NCBI RefSeq assembly: GCF_042431545.1
Contig: NZ_JBHLYX010000009.1
DNA length: 64,000 nt
Direction: 5' to 3' (one strand)
DNA from: Pseudoalteromonas xiamenensis
GTDB taxonomy: Bacteria > Pseudomonadota > Gammaproteobacteria > Enterobacterales > Alteromonadaceae
A program made the translations under genes and the position numbers. Below, one piece after another: positions 7,855 to 16,990 of the stretch; the stretch's first letter is position 1, and every line of letters starts with the position of its first letter. The notes beneath the pieces were generated by a model. The model searched no databases and was not told the DNA's origin. It saw nothing but the letters and a program-made list of their open reading frames with translations.

Positions 7855-9309
7855 ATGATTTTGATAATAGATAATAATAACAATCGAGCTTCCGGTCTGT
7901 GTGCTTCCCTTACCTTTGTTGGGGAAAAAGTGCAGTTGGTTGAAGAAAACGCCTCTTTGCCACAAGTGAAAGATGATCAGGATGGCATCATCGTCATTCT
8001 TGGCGCGCTTAATCGTGTCGATCATGAGCAGTTAATCAAATCGAATCCAGCGGTTCCGTTTTTACTGATTGGTGAAACGCTACGGCCCCTTTTGAGTTTA
8101 CCCAACGTTATTGGTTTAATGGCTGAGCCATTTAGCCATGAAGTTACAAATCAACTTTTGCATGATTGCCAGCAGTATGTACGTCTAATGCCTGGCAAAG
8201 CAGATAAAAGTAATGCTAAAGCATTTGATGGATTAGTGGGTGAAACGCTAGCAGTGCAAAATGTACGTTTCTTGATCGAGCAGGTCTCTAAGACCGATGC
8301 AAACGTGCTTATTCTGGGCGAATCAGGAACAGGTAAAGAAGTCGTTGCGCGCAACGTACATTTATTGTCTCGCCGTCGTGAAGGACCATTTGTACCGGTA
8401 AACTGTGGCGCTATCCCTGGTGAACTTTTAGAAAGTGAATTATTTGGTCATGAGAAAGGTGCCTTCACGGGCGCAATTTCGGCTCGCAAAGGCCGTTTTG
8501 AATTGGCCCAAGGTGGTACCCTGTTTCTAGATGAAATTGGTGATATGCCACTGCAAATGCAAGTTAAATTATTACGAGTATTGCAAGAGCGCAGCTACGA
8601 GCGAGTTGGTGGTTCTAAATCCATTCAAGCCGATGTTCGTGTTATCGCGGCAACGCACCGTAATCTTGAAGACATGATTGAAAGCGGAAAATTCCGGGAA
8701 GATTTATACTATCGCCTTAATGTTTTTCCTATTGAAAACCCATCCTTATCTGAACGCGCAGACGATATAACTTTGCTTCTGAAAGAGCTGACGAGAAGAG
8801 TCAGTGAAATGAGTGGTACGAGTGTCAAGTTTACAGAGCGCGCCATCGAGAGTTTAAAAATTCACTCTTGGCCTGGCAATATTCGTGAATTGTCGAACTT
8901 GGTTGAGCGAATGGTGATTATGTTTCCTGATAAAGTGGTCGATGTATCCGATTTGCCCCGGAAATATCAGCACATTGAAGTTGAAGCATTTGAGCCAGAA
9001 TACCCAGAGGAATTACTCGAGCGTAACGCCTTCATCGATATATTCAGCGATGGATTTAGTGATTACGATGTAGATGCTGTCGATGTGGATGAAGTTGAAG
9101 CATCCGCTTCAATCGGGGGTTACCCTGCAGATATGCTGCCTGATGAAGGTATTGATCTTAAAGAGTATTTAGCCGATTTGGAAATTAGCCTTATCACGCA
9201 AGCGCTTGAGAGATACGACTATGTTGTAGCGAGAGCCGCCGAAATTCTCGGTGTGCGCAGAACGACCCTTGTTGAAAAAATGAAAAAGTATAACTTGGGA
9301 AGGGATTAG
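7855..9309 (+). CDS. flrA: FlrA/FleQ: sigma-54-dependent flagellar master activator
   Basis: Protein of 484 residues with a FleQ-type receiver-like N-terminus (~1-120) that lacks a convincing phospho-acceptor Asp pocket, then a sigma-54-interacting AAA+ domain (Walker A GESGTGKE at 155, the sigma-54 contact loop GAFTGA near 202, Walker B LFLDEIGD), and a C-terminal Fis-type helix-turn-helix. FlrA/FleQ switches on class II flagellar genes with RpoN and in Pseudomonas and Vibrio responds to c-di-GMP. An acidic Asp/Glu-rich linker (near residues 375-430) sits between AAA+ and HTH. The ATG at 7855 is used; a TTG nine bases upstream would add three residues. It is separated from flrBC by an inverted tag gene. 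Confidence 0.95.
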   Translation: MILIIDNNNNRASGLCASLTFVGEKVQLVEENASLPQVKDDQDGIIVILGALNRVDHEQLIKSNPAVPFLLIGETLRPLLSLPNVIGLMAEPFSHEVTNQLLHDCQQYVRLMPGKADKSNAKAFDGLVGETLAVQNVRFLIEQVSKTDANVLILGESGTGKEVVARNVHLLSRRREGPFVPVNCGAIPGELLESELFGHEKGAFTGAISARKGRFELAQGGTLFLDEIGDMPLQMQVKLLRVLQERSYERVGGSKSIQADVRVIAATHRNLEDMIESGKFREDLYYRLNVFPIENPSLSERADDITLLLKELTRRVSEMSGTSVKFTERAIESLKIHSWPGNIRELSNLVERMVIMFPDKVVDVSDLPRKYQHIEVEAFEPEYPEELLERNAFIDIFSDGFSDYDVDAVDVDEVEASASIGGYPADMLPDEGIDLKEYLADLEISLITQALERYDYVVARAAEILGVRRTTLVEKMKKYNLGRD

Positions 9310-9328
9310 CATTCTCGGCTTGGGTCCT

Positions 9329-9364
9329 GTGTTTGAGTGCAGTTTGATAGCTGTATTCAAACAC
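9329..9364 (+). terminator. Hairpin downstream of flrA
   Basis: GTGTTTGA (9329-9336) pairs with TCAAACAC (9357-9364), with an inner CAG/CTG pair in the loop. It starts 20 bases after the flrA stop. No T tract follows, so its role as a terminator is only probable. Confidence 0.4.
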
Positions 9365-9527
9365 CCAGAAATATCAAATTCATGCGATTTTAATTTACTC
9401 TAATGTAACTACAGTATATTTTGTCGTTCGTTCAATCTATTAGACACGTTTCTTCCTGATTTTTCTTATCCAGTGTTAAACACAGAGCAAAGCGAACGAC
9501 GTTTAATGATGAAAAGCACGCTCTAAG

Positions 9528-10139
9528 CTACGACTTACTTTCTAGTTTTTGAAATGCGGCTTCATCATACCCTGAGATAACTTCAGACTTCTTAAAACAG
9601 TCATCATGGTGGTCATTTATCATGCCACATGCTTGCATATGGGCATAAACCGTTGTCGAACCCAGAAACTTGAAACCACGCTTCTTTAGATCTTTTGCAA
9701 AAGCATCACTCTCGTCGCTTGTCGCTTGATAATCGGTTTTAGATTTAATGGTGCGAACGAGAGGTCTGAAATTGACAAATTGCCATTGATAGCGTGCGAA
9801 ACTACCGAACTCTTCCTGAACACGTTTAAATGCTTGTGCGTTATTGATTGTTGCGGCAATTTTGGCTTTATTACGAACGATACCCTCAAACGTGAGCAAA
9901 CGTTCCACATCGGCATCGGTCATTTTGGCAACTTGGTCTACATCAAATTGACAAAATGCAGTGCGATAGCCTGAACGCTTTTTCAAAATAGTGTACCAAC
10001 TAAGTCCTGCTTGGGCTGATTCAAGGGTAATGAATTCGAAGAGTTTATTATCTTCTAAAACCGGTATTCCCCATTCGTCGTCATGATAGGCCACATAATC
10101 TAGTTTGCTTTCGTCTACCCAGCCACAGCGTGTACACAT
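9528..10139 (-). CDS. tag: DNA-3-methyladenine glycosylase I (Tag)
   Basis: Protein of 203 residues with the Tag family pattern. It opens with CTRCGW (Cys near residue 2-5) and YHDDEWG, and its C-terminus has the second zinc-ligand set in a GMINDHHDDCF stretch. The central FEFITLESAQAGLSWYTILKKR segment includes the catalytic Glu region. Tag excises N3-methyladenine from alkylated DNA as part of base excision repair. It lies on the minus strand between flrA and flrB, an unusual place, since these regulators are normally adjacent. It has no functional link to motility and is probably an insertion into the regulatory block. Confidence 0.95.
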   Translation of the reverse strand: MCTRCGWVDESKLDYVAYHDDEWGIPVLEDNKLFEFITLESAQAGLSWYTILKKRSGYRTAFCQFDVDQVAKMTDADVERLLTFEGIVRNKAKIAATINNAQAFKRVQEEFGSFARYQWQFVNFRPLVRTIKSKTDYQATSDESDAFAKDLKKRGFKFLGSTTVYAHMQACGMINDHHDDCFKKSEVISGYDEAAFQKLESKS

Positions 10140-10262
10140 GATTTTTCCTTACGTGTTTAAATTTGAAAATTGAGTGTAGCATTTGCTGTATAAAAATACA
10201 GTGTCATTTTTGTGGCGCAAAATTTATCTAATTAAAGCATTGAAAAATAATAAAATTAAATG

Positions 10263-10278
10263 TGGCACACTCTGTGCT
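10263..10278 (+). promoter_or_regulatory. Sigma-54 promoter of flrBC
   Basis: TGGCACACTCTGTGCT matches the -24/-12 consensus TGGCAC-N7-TTGC with GG and GC at exact spacing. The predicted start of transcription is near 10289, 29 bases before the flrB ATG at 10318. FlrA would be the activator by family knowledge. Confidence 0.85.
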
Positions 10279-10317
10279 TTATACCTGGTAAGTTCAATTT
10301 TATTGAAGAGCAACATC

Positions 10318-11475
10318 ATGGCACTAGCGCAAGTAATGCAATCACAACTGGCTCACCTTGCAAACTACAATCCATGTTTATTGCAGGAGGCATACGTGGG
10401 AGAGCTGAGCGATCTTAGACAGCAAGCAAGCTGGCTCAGTCATTTGGTGGATACAATGCCTGCAGGCGTTGTTGTACTTGACGGCAGAGGCATGATTGCC
10501 AAGGCCAATCAAATCGCAATGGACATGTTAGGTGAACCACTAGAAGGCGAGAGATGGTTCTCAGTAATTCAGCGTTCATTCCGTCCACAGCAAGACGATG
10601 GACACGAAGTGTCGTTAAAAGATGGTCGCTTAATTAAATTGGATATTACAGCATTAGCACCAGAACCAGGCCAGTTGATTCTTATGACGGACTTGACTGA
10701 AACTCGTCGCTTGCAAGCAAGAATGGCACATATGCAACGATTAAGTGCGCTTGGAAAAATGGTCGCATCACTTGCTCATCAGGTTCGTACACCACTGTCT
10801 GCTGCAATGTTGTATGCAGCGAATCTTGGTTCAAATAATCTCGCAGAAGGTGCCCGCAGCCGTTTCCAAGAGAAGCTGATGTCGCGCTTAAAAGATTTAG
10901 AATCACAAGTAAATGACATGCTTTTGTTTGCAAAAAGCGGCGAACAAAACGTCGTTGAACCCGTATCTATGCAACAGTTGCTTAGCGAAGTAAAAGCAGG
11001 CTCAGATGCGATGGTCTCAATGAACGACAGTGAACTTGAGGTCGATTTACCTGACCCAGATATCGAAATTATGGGTAATAAGACGGCACTAGCAAGCGCG
11101 ATTGGTAATCTTATTCACAACAGTATCCAAATTATTGGGCGTCAGGCAAAAGTCGTGTTAAAGGCGGCATTTGATACCGAAAGTCAAAATTTTGTCAGGA
11201 TTTCAGTAACCGACAATGGACCTGGTGTTGATTTGGCTATCGCAGACAAATTGTTTGAACCGTTTTTTACAACAAAAAGCCAAGGTACGGGGCTTGGGCT
11301 CGCGGTGGTAAGCAGCGTCGCGAATGCACATCAAGGCAAAGTGCAAGTTCACAATACGGACGCTGGTGGCGCATGTTTTAGCATCGTCTTACCAATCCTG
11401 AATTCGGATTCTGCAGAAATAAATTCTGTTTCCGCTGAATCTGCACAACATGAAACGCTTAGGGAGGTTGTATGA
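10318..11475 (+). CDS. flrB: FlrB/FleS: flagellar two-component sensor kinase
   Basis: Soluble histidine kinase of 385 residues from the ATG at 10318 (GAAGAG ribosome-binding site upstream). A longer frame opens at 10183 but would begin upstream of the sigma-54 promoter at 10263-10278, so it is rejected. Order: short N-terminus, PAS-like sensor (~45-130, MPAGVVVLDGRGMIAKAN), H-box LAHQVRTPL with His154, then HATPase motifs with DNGPGVD and GTGLGLAV. No membrane segments are visible. FlrB phosphorylates FlrC to turn on class III flagellar genes such as hook, basal body and flagellin. The stop overlaps the flrC start (ATGA), so they are co-translated. Confidence 0.94.
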   Translation: MALAQVMQSQLAHLANYNPCLLQEAYVGELSDLRQQASWLSHLVDTMPAGVVVLDGRGMIAKANQIAMDMLGEPLEGERWFSVIQRSFRPQQDDGHEVSLKDGRLIKLDITALAPEPGQLILMTDLTETRRLQARMAHMQRLSALGKMVASLAHQVRTPLSAAMLYAANLGSNNLAEGARSRFQEKLMSRLKDLESQVNDMLLFAKSGEQNVVEPVSMQQLLSEVKAGSDAMVSMNDSELEVDLPDPDIEIMGNKTALASAIGNLIHNSIQIIGRQAKVVLKAAFDTESQNFVRISVTDNGPGVDLAIADKLFEPFFTTKSQGTGLGLAVVSSVANAHQGKVQVHNTDAGGACFSIVLPILNSDSAEINSVSAESAQHETLREVV

Positions 11476-12899
11476 ACAACATGGTACTAGTCGTTGAAGA
11501 CGATGCGGGATTGCGCGAGGCGCTCATTGATACACTGATGATTTCAGGTATTGAATGCGTAGAGGCCAACAGCGCCGAGTCCGCAGTGTTATTACTAAAG
11601 CAGCATAAATTTTCTTTAGTGGTGAGTGATGTGCAAATGGGCGCAATGAGTGGGCTCGATTTACTTCGCAGCATAAAACTCAATTACCCCGAGCTACCTG
11701 TTTTGATGATGACCGCGTATGCGACGATTGACGATGCGGTAGAAGCAATGCGTTTAGGTGCGATTGATTACATGGCTAAACCATTTGCACCAGAAGTGCT
11801 TTTGAACATGGTGAGCCGTTACCTACCTGAAAAGGAAAAAGAAACGGATGGGCCTGTTGTTGCGGACCCTAGTTCTTTGCAGTTGCTTGAGCTAGCAGCA
11901 AAAGTGGCTCGTTCAGACGCGAGTGTGATGGTTTTAGGCCCAAGTGGCTCAGGTAAAGAAGTACTCGCACGTTACATTCATGATAAATCGCCTCGCAGTG
12001 ACGAAGCATTTGTAGCCATTAACTGCGCCGCGATTCCTGAAAACATGCTTGAAGCAACGTTGTTTGGCTATGAAAAAGGTGCATTTACGGGCGCAATCCA
12101 AGCCTGTCCAGGTAAATTTGAACAAGCGCAAAAAGGGACTATTTTGCTTGATGAAATTACCGAGATGGATCTAGCGCTGCAAGCCAAACTATTACGTGTC
12201 TTGCAAGAACGTGAAGTAGAACGTCTTGGTGGTCGCAAAACGATAGAATTAGATGTGCGCGTATTAGCAACCAGTAACCGAGATTTAAAAGAAGCTGTTG
12301 CAGAAGGCAAATTCAGAGAAGACTTGTATTATCGACTAAATGTATTTCCACTCACCTGGAAACCTCTAAGTCAAAGACCTCTGGATATTGTTGTATTGGC
12401 TGAGCATTTAGTGGCGCGTCATTGTACAAAAGCAGGCCAAGTGATTCCAACGATGAGCGAAGCGGCAAAATATCGATTAATGCAACATTCTTGGCCCGGT
12501 AACGTCCGTGAATTGGATAACGTGGTGCAACGTGCGTTGATATTACATTCTCAAGGTCAAATTGAAGTCGGTGATATCTTCATTGAAAATTTTGAACCGA
12601 GTGAAGCCTTTGCTCAGTCTGATGCGAAAGTGATCAGCAGCACAGTAAATGAAACGGTTGCAGAGCCAACTCAAAGTATCGAACCTGTCTGGCAGTTGAA
12701 TGTTGCAGATGATGAAAGTGATGAAAGCTTTAGTTATAAGGCTGAATTACAAGACACTGAGCATAAAATCATTCTCGATACGTTGACGCGTTTTCAAGGT
12801 AAACGCAAAGAAGTTGCGGATGCACTTGGTATCAGCCCACGTACTCTGCGCTACAAGCTGGCTAAAATGCGCGATCTCGGTTTGCCAGTCCCCGCTTAA
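11472..12899 (+). CDS. flrC: FlrC/FleR: sigma-54-dependent flagellar response regulator
   Basis: Response regulator of 475 residues. The receiver domain has an acidic pocket VVEDD (8-11) and phospho-acceptor Asp53 in VVSDVQMG, with the conserved Lys in YMAKPF. The AAA+ domain has Walker A GPSGSGKE near 156, the sigma-54 loop GAFTGA near 204 and the R-finger region EDLYYRLNVFPL. The C-terminus carries a Fis-like HTH (GISPRTLRYKLAKMR). Phosphorylated by FlrB, it activates RpoN-dependent late flagellar promoters. It overlaps flrB by 4 bases and is closed by a strong terminator, so flrBC is a two-gene operon. Confidence 0.95.
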   Translation: MNNMVLVVEDDAGLREALIDTLMISGIECVEANSAESAVLLLKQHKFSLVVSDVQMGAMSGLDLLRSIKLNYPELPVLMMTAYATIDDAVEAMRLGAIDYMAKPFAPEVLLNMVSRYLPEKEKETDGPVVADPSSLQLLELAAKVARSDASVMVLGPSGSGKEVLARYIHDKSPRSDEAFVAINCAAIPENMLEATLFGYEKGAFTGAIQACPGKFEQAQKGTILLDEITEMDLALQAKLLRVLQEREVERLGGRKTIELDVRVLATSNRDLKEAVAEGKFREDLYYRLNVFPLTWKPLSQRPLDIVVLAEHLVARHCTKAGQVIPTMSEAAKYRLMQHSWPGNVRELDNVVQRALILHSQGQIEVGDIFIENFEPSEAFAQSDAKVISSTVNETVAEPTQSIEPVWQLNVADDESDESFSYKAELQDTEHKIILDTLTRFQGKRKEVADALGISPRTLRYKLAKMRDLGLPVPA

Positions 12900-12906
12900 A
12901 TTAAAC

Positions 12907-12933
12907 AAAAAGCGAGCAAACGCTCGCTTTTTT
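12907..12933 (+). terminator. Rho-independent terminator after flrC
   Basis: Stem GCGAGC (12912-12917) / GCTCGC (12922-12927) with loop AAAC, flanked by A's on the left and six T's (12928-12933) on the right. It lies 8 bases after the flrC stop and separates flrBC from the fliE promoter. Confidence 0.92.
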
Positions 12934-12998
12934 GATCCCGTCAACGAATTGGCATACAATATTATCAAGTAACTGATTGAAAATTAGTTAATTTATTT

Positions 12999-13014
12999 TG
13001 GTATGAAAAATGCA
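12999..13014 (+). promoter_or_regulatory. Sigma-54 promoter of the fliE operon
   Basis: TGGTATGAAAAATGCA has -24 GG and -12 GC at exact spacing. Transcription would start near 13025, and the fliE ATG at 13051 follows a good ribosome-binding site (GAGGAT). This rules out the upstream in-frame ATG at 13003, which lies inside the promoter. Confidence 0.8.
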
Positions 13015-13050
13015 TTTATCACCTTAAGTAAATGTATCGAGGATACCAAA

Positions 13051-13383
13051 ATGAATATTCACGCGACTTCGTTATTCCAAGAAATGCAGTCGATGGCGAC
13101 GGAAGCTTCCAGAAACCGTGTAGAGTCGACTACAATTAAAACGGCTGCTCCTTCGTCAACAAATCAATTTGGTGACTTATTGGCAGATGCGATTAATACT
13201 GTTAATGGTTTGCAAAAAGAGGCAAAATCCAAAGTAACAGCAATGGAAATGGGTGATCGCAGTGTATCATTAGCGGAAGTAATGATTGCGTCCCAAAAAG
13301 CATCTGTTGCGTTTGAAGCGACTGTCCAAGTGCGCAACAAATTAGTAGAGTCTTATAAAGAAATCATGAGCATGCCAGTTTAA
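13051..13383 (+). CDS. fliE: FliE: flagellar basal body MS ring-rod junction protein
   Basis: Protein of 110 residues, the normal FliE length, from the ATG at 13051 with GAGGAT upstream. The C-terminal family signature is clear: SLAEVMIASQKASVAFEATVQVRNKLVESYKEIMSMPV. FliE links the MS ring (FliF) to the proximal rod and is exported early by the flagellar type III machinery. It is the first gene of the fliEFGHIJ unit, 19 bases before fliF, and is driven by a sigma-54 promoter. Confidence 0.95.
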   Translation: MNIHATSLFQEMQSMATEASRNRVESTTIKTAAPSSTNQFGDLLADAINTVNGLQKEAKSKVTAMEMGDRSVSLAEVMIASQKASVAFEATVQVRNKLVESYKEIMSMPV

Positions 13384-13402
13384 TTGGTAGTGGAGCAACA
13401 TC

Positions 13403-15115
13403 GTGGCTACGAAGCAATCAACAGACCTAACGCTGACAGACGATTCTATGGAATCGGGCGCGGAAGGGGCAGAACAACAAGAGCAGAAGTCTGGCTATTT
13501 TGGTGCCTTAAGTGGCGTTGATATGCTGCGTCAAGTTACTTTGGTAATCGCGTTGGCGATTTGCTTGGCTATTGCAATTTTTATCATTATTTGGGCACGC
13601 CAACCGGACATGCGTCCATTAGGTAAATATCCAACTGAAGAACTTATTCAAACGCTTGATTTCCTTGACGCTCAAAAAATAGAGTATCAGCTTGAAGGCA
13701 ACACAATTATGGTGCCGGAAACGGAATACCAAAGTATCAAGCTACAAATGTCGCGTGAAGGTCTGACTCAAGAGCCGAGTAATGGTACTGATATCTTAAT
13801 GCAAGATATGGGCTTTGGAGTAAGTCAGCGTCTAGAGCGTGAGCGTCTTAAGCATTCTAGAGAACAACAACTAGCCCGCACAATTGAAGAACTACAAGAT
13901 ATTTCTCGTGCAAAGGTGTTGTTAGCTATTCCAAAAGAAAACGTCTTCGCGCGTATTGAAAAAAAGCCATCCGCAACGGTTGTGTTAACACTGCGTCGTG
14001 GTAAAACATTAAATAGCGAGGAAGTCGATTCCATCGTGGACATCATCGCCTCAGCGGTACAAGGACTTGAACCGTCCAAAGTCACCGTAACGGATCAAAA
14101 TGGCAGACTGCTAAATTCAGGCTCTCAAGACTCCTTGTCTGCACGCTCGCGTAAAGAATTTGAAATTGAACGAAAACGAGAGCAAGAATACCTTGAAAAA
14201 ATTGATGGTATTCTTATTCCGGTTGTTGGACTTGGTAACTACACTGCGCAAGTTGATTTAACGATGGATTTTAGCGCCGTTGAAGAGACTCAAAAACGTT
14301 ACAACCCAGACCTTCCAGCAGTCCGCAGTGAAACAACATTCGAAGAAAACAACGTAGGCGGCATTGCTGCTGGTATTCCAGGGGCATTGACCAATCAACC
14401 GCCAGTGAACTCGAGCATTCCAGAAGTCGCGAACGGTGGAAACGGGTCAAGCAGTGCATCAAGTCGTTCGCAGAAAGAAGCGACACGAAACTATGAGCTT
14501 GATACGACGATTTCACATAAACGCCAGCAATCCGGTGTTATCCGCCGAGTAAGTGTGTCTGTTGCGGTAGATTACATTCCAACCCCCGGTGCGGATGGTA
14601 AAGCGACTTTAGCGCCGCGTTCTCAAGAAGAATTAACGAACATTCGCCGCCTACTGCAAGGTGGTATCGGATTTGACTTACAACGTGGTGATGCACTGGA
14701 AGTGGTCACTGTTCCATTCGTTCGTGAGGATTTAACCGAAGCTACAGAATTGCCACTTTGGGAGCAAGAATGGTTCATCAAACTTGCTCGCCTAGGTGCT
14801 GGGGCGTTAGTCATTATTGTGTTAATCCTTGCGGTTGTCAGACCGATGCTGAAACGCCTAATTTACCCAGATGATACGTTGGAAGCGTACGATGAAGATG
14901 CTCTTACTGCTGGTGTAGACATTGGCGATAGTACTCTTGACTTACTTAATACGGAATTTGACGCATCAGCAGTTGGTTTCAATTCGGATGGTACATTACA
15001 GCTGCCCGATTTACATGGTGATGAAGATTTATTGAAAGCTGTGCGAGCGCTGGTTGCAAATGAACCTGAACTCTCGTCTCAAGTAGTAAAAGCATGGTTG
15101 ACTGAAGATGACTGA
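13403..15115 (+). CDS. fliF: FliF: flagellar MS-ring protein
   Basis: Protein of 570 residues starting at GTG with GGAG upstream. One N-terminal membrane segment (around residues 47-67, rich in Ile/Leu/Ala) and one C-terminal segment (around 460-480, LGAGALVIIVLILAVV) flank a large periplasmic region with the YscJ/FliF ring-building domains and a low-complexity Gly/Ser/Asn loop (around 310-360). The cytoplasmic tail after ~485 is acidic and holds the FliG-binding end. FliF forms the MS ring on which the rotor and export gate assemble. It overlaps fliG by 8 bases. Confidence 0.97.
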   Translation: MATKQSTDLTLTDDSMESGAEGAEQQEQKSGYFGALSGVDMLRQVTLVIALAICLAIAIFIIIWARQPDMRPLGKYPTEELIQTLDFLDAQKIEYQLEGNTIMVPETEYQSIKLQMSREGLTQEPSNGTDILMQDMGFGVSQRLERERLKHSREQQLARTIEELQDISRAKVLLAIPKENVFARIEKKPSATVVLTLRRGKTLNSEEVDSIVDIIASAVQGLEPSKVTVTDQNGRLLNSGSQDSLSARSRKEFEIERKREQEYLEKIDGILIPVVGLGNYTAQVDLTMDFSAVEETQKRYNPDLPAVRSETTFEENNVGGIAAGIPGALTNQPPVNSSIPEVANGGNGSSSASSRSQKEATRNYELDTTISHKRQQSGVIRRVSVSVAVDYIPTPGADGKATLAPRSQEELTNIRRLLQGGIGFDLQRGDALEVVTVPFVREDLTEATELPLWEQEWFIKLARLGAGALVIIVLILAVVRPMLKRLIYPDDTLEAYDEDALTAGVDIGDSTLDLLNTEFDASAVGFNSDGTLQLPDLHGDEDLLKAVRALVANEPELSSQVVKAWLTEDD

Positions 15116-16145
15116 TGAAGAAAAAAAATTACCCGCAGGTTACGATGTCAATAAGCTCGACGGGGTTGATAAAGCGGCCATTCTGCTACTGAGTTTATCT
15201 GAAGAAGACGCAGCTCAGATTTTAAAACACTTAGAACCAAAGCAGGTGCAAAAAGTGGGTATGGCAATGGCGTCGCTTGATGATTTGTCTCAAGCTAAAA
15301 TTGCGGCTGTACATAACTTATTTATTGAACAGATCCAAAGCTTTAGTACGATTGGCTTCCAATCGGAAGAGTTTATTCGTAAAGCACTTACCGCTGCACT
15401 TGGTGAAGACAAGGCAGCAAGTCTTATCGATCAAATTGTCATGGGCTCAGGTGCAAAAGGCCTCGATTCATTGAAGTGGATGGACTCCAAGCAGGTAGCG
15501 AACATTATTCGCAATGAACACCCGCAGATCCAAACCATTGTTTTATCTTATTTAGAACCTGAACAATCTGCAGAGATTTTATCTCAATTCCCTGAAAAAG
15601 TTCGCTTAGACTTGATGATGCGTATCGCGAACTTAGAAGAGGTTCAACCTGCGGCACTTCAAGAACTTAACGAAATTATGGAGAAGCAGTTCGCGGGTCA
15701 AGCCGGTGCTCAAGCGGCGAAAATGGGTGGCTTGAAAGCCGCTGCAGACATTATGAACTATTTGGATACGAACGTAGAAGGTCAGCTTATGGATTCAATT
15801 CGTGAGCACGATGAAGAAATGTCGCAACAAATCCAAGATCTTATGTTCGTATTTGAGAACCTATTGGATGTTGAAGACCGAGGAATTCAAGCTATCCTGC
15901 GTGAAGTCCAGCAAGATGTGCTGATGAAAGCAATGAAAGGTGCTGACGATTCACTTAAAGAGAAAATTCTTAAGAATATGTCAAAGCGTGCGGCTGAGAT
16001 GTTGGCAGATGATCTTGAAGCAATGCCTCCAGTTCGTATCAGTGAAGTTGAAGCTGCACAGAAGGAAATCCTCTCTACAGCACGTCGTTTGGCAGACTCG
16101 GGTGAGATCATGCTTGGCGGTGGCGGCGGTGAGGAGTTCCTATAA
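15108..16145 (+). CDS. fliG: FliG: flagellar motor switch protein
   Basis: Protein of 345 residues with the three FliG armadillo-like domains. Visible marks are LDGVDKAAILLLSL at the N-terminus, the EHPQIQTIVLSYL (EHPQ) motif near 138, and the C-terminal torque region FVFENLLDVEDRGIQAILREV with its charged helix. FliG sits on the MS ring and interacts with MotA to generate torque, and with FliM for switching. Its start is inside the fliF 3' end. Confidence 0.98.
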   Translation: MTDEEKKLPAGYDVNKLDGVDKAAILLLSLSEEDAAQILKHLEPKQVQKVGMAMASLDDLSQAKIAAVHNLFIEQIQSFSTIGFQSEEFIRKALTAALGEDKAASLIDQIVMGSGAKGLDSLKWMDSKQVANIIRNEHPQIQTIVLSYLEPEQSAEILSQFPEKVRLDLMMRIANLEEVQPAALQELNEIMEKQFAGQAGAQAAKMGGLKAAADIMNYLDTNVEGQLMDSIREHDEEMSQQIQDLMFVFENLLDVEDRGIQAILREVQQDVLMKAMKGADDSLKEKILKNMSKRAAEMLADDLEAMPPVRISEVEAAQKEILSTARRLADSGEIMLGGGGGEEFL

Positions 16146-16148
16146 TCC

Positions 16149-16970
16149 ATGGCTGATCCAAAAATGTACCGCGGCAAACCAATTCATTTAGATGAATCAG
16201 TAGAAGAGCTTCTAAAGAACTGGCCGATACCAGATGTGTCTCGAGATGAGAGAAAATTGCGTGGGCGTTCTACGGCCATGGGTACGCCACTTGAAGAAAT
16301 ATACAGAAAAAAAGAACACCTTCAAGATGAAGTGATAGAAACGCCTGATGAACCCGACTTCCCAAAACTAACGTTGGAAGAGCTTGAGCAAATTCGCCAA
16401 GATGCTTTTGACGAAGGTATAAAGCAGGGCCACGAGCAAGGTTACATTGACGGTTTCGATAAAGGCGTTAGTGAAGGAAAAGAAGCGGGTTATAAAGAAG
16501 GTTTAGAGCTTGGGCGAACGCAAGGTTTCGAGGAAACAAAGCCTCTGATAGAAGAAAAACTCGGTATGCTTGGTCAAATCTTTGACGCAATGCAATCTCC
16601 TTTAGAGCGTATTGATGAACAGGCTGAGAAACAAGTTGTTGCTTTGGCGGCGTCTTTGGCGGAAGCCGTTATTTTTAAACAGCTTTCGCTGGATCCTACG
16701 CTTATTCTCCAAGCGCTAAAAAAGGCGATGGATGCATTGCCGCTGAATGAAGCGAAAGTCAGAATTCACTTAAATCCTGAAGACTTAGAGTTAGTTAAAG
16801 ACAGTTATGGTGAAAATGCTATTGCGGACAGAGGCTGGCATTTAATCCCTGAACCCACCTTAGAACGTGGAGGTTGTGAGGTAAAAACCGCTCAATCCTC
16901 TATTGATATGACAGTTAAAAACCGTATCCGTGAAATATTGGACACATTTTTGCATGATAGTGGTATCTAG
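16149..16970 (+). CDS. fliH: FliH: flagellar export ATPase regulator
   Basis: Protein of 273 residues, 3 bases after fliG. The central segment (~95-125) has a run of Gly-x-x-x-Gly repeats (EGIKQGHEQGYIDGFDKGVSEG in pieces) typical of FliH, followed by a vacuolar-ATPase-stalk-like C-terminal domain that ends in MTVKNRIREILDTFL. FliH binds and restrains the FliI ATPase and docks it at the export gate. An N-terminal MYRGKPIHLDE stretch resembles the FliN/FlhA-binding tail of other FliH proteins. Confidence 0.95.
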   Translation: MADPKMYRGKPIHLDESVEELLKNWPIPDVSRDERKLRGRSTAMGTPLEEIYRKKEHLQDEVIETPDEPDFPKLTLEELEQIRQDAFDEGIKQGHEQGYIDGFDKGVSEGKEAGYKEGLELGRTQGFEETKPLIEEKLGMLGQIFDAMQSPLERIDEQAEKQVVALAASLAEAVIFKQLSLDPTLILQALKKAMDALPLNEAKVRIHLNPEDLELVKDSYGENAIADRGWHLIPEPTLERGGCEVKTAQSSIDMTVKNRIREILDTFLHDSGI

Positions 16971-16990
16971 ATTACCAATGTCATGCATCA

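Noticed and set aside
10183..10317. Upstream extension of flrB starting at 10183
   Set aside because: It lies upstream of and across the sigma-54 promoter at 10263-10278, and its residues do not resemble FlrB.
13003..13050. Upstream extension of fliE
   Set aside because: The ATG is inside the -24/-12 promoter; the start at 13051 has a ribosome-binding site and gives the family length.
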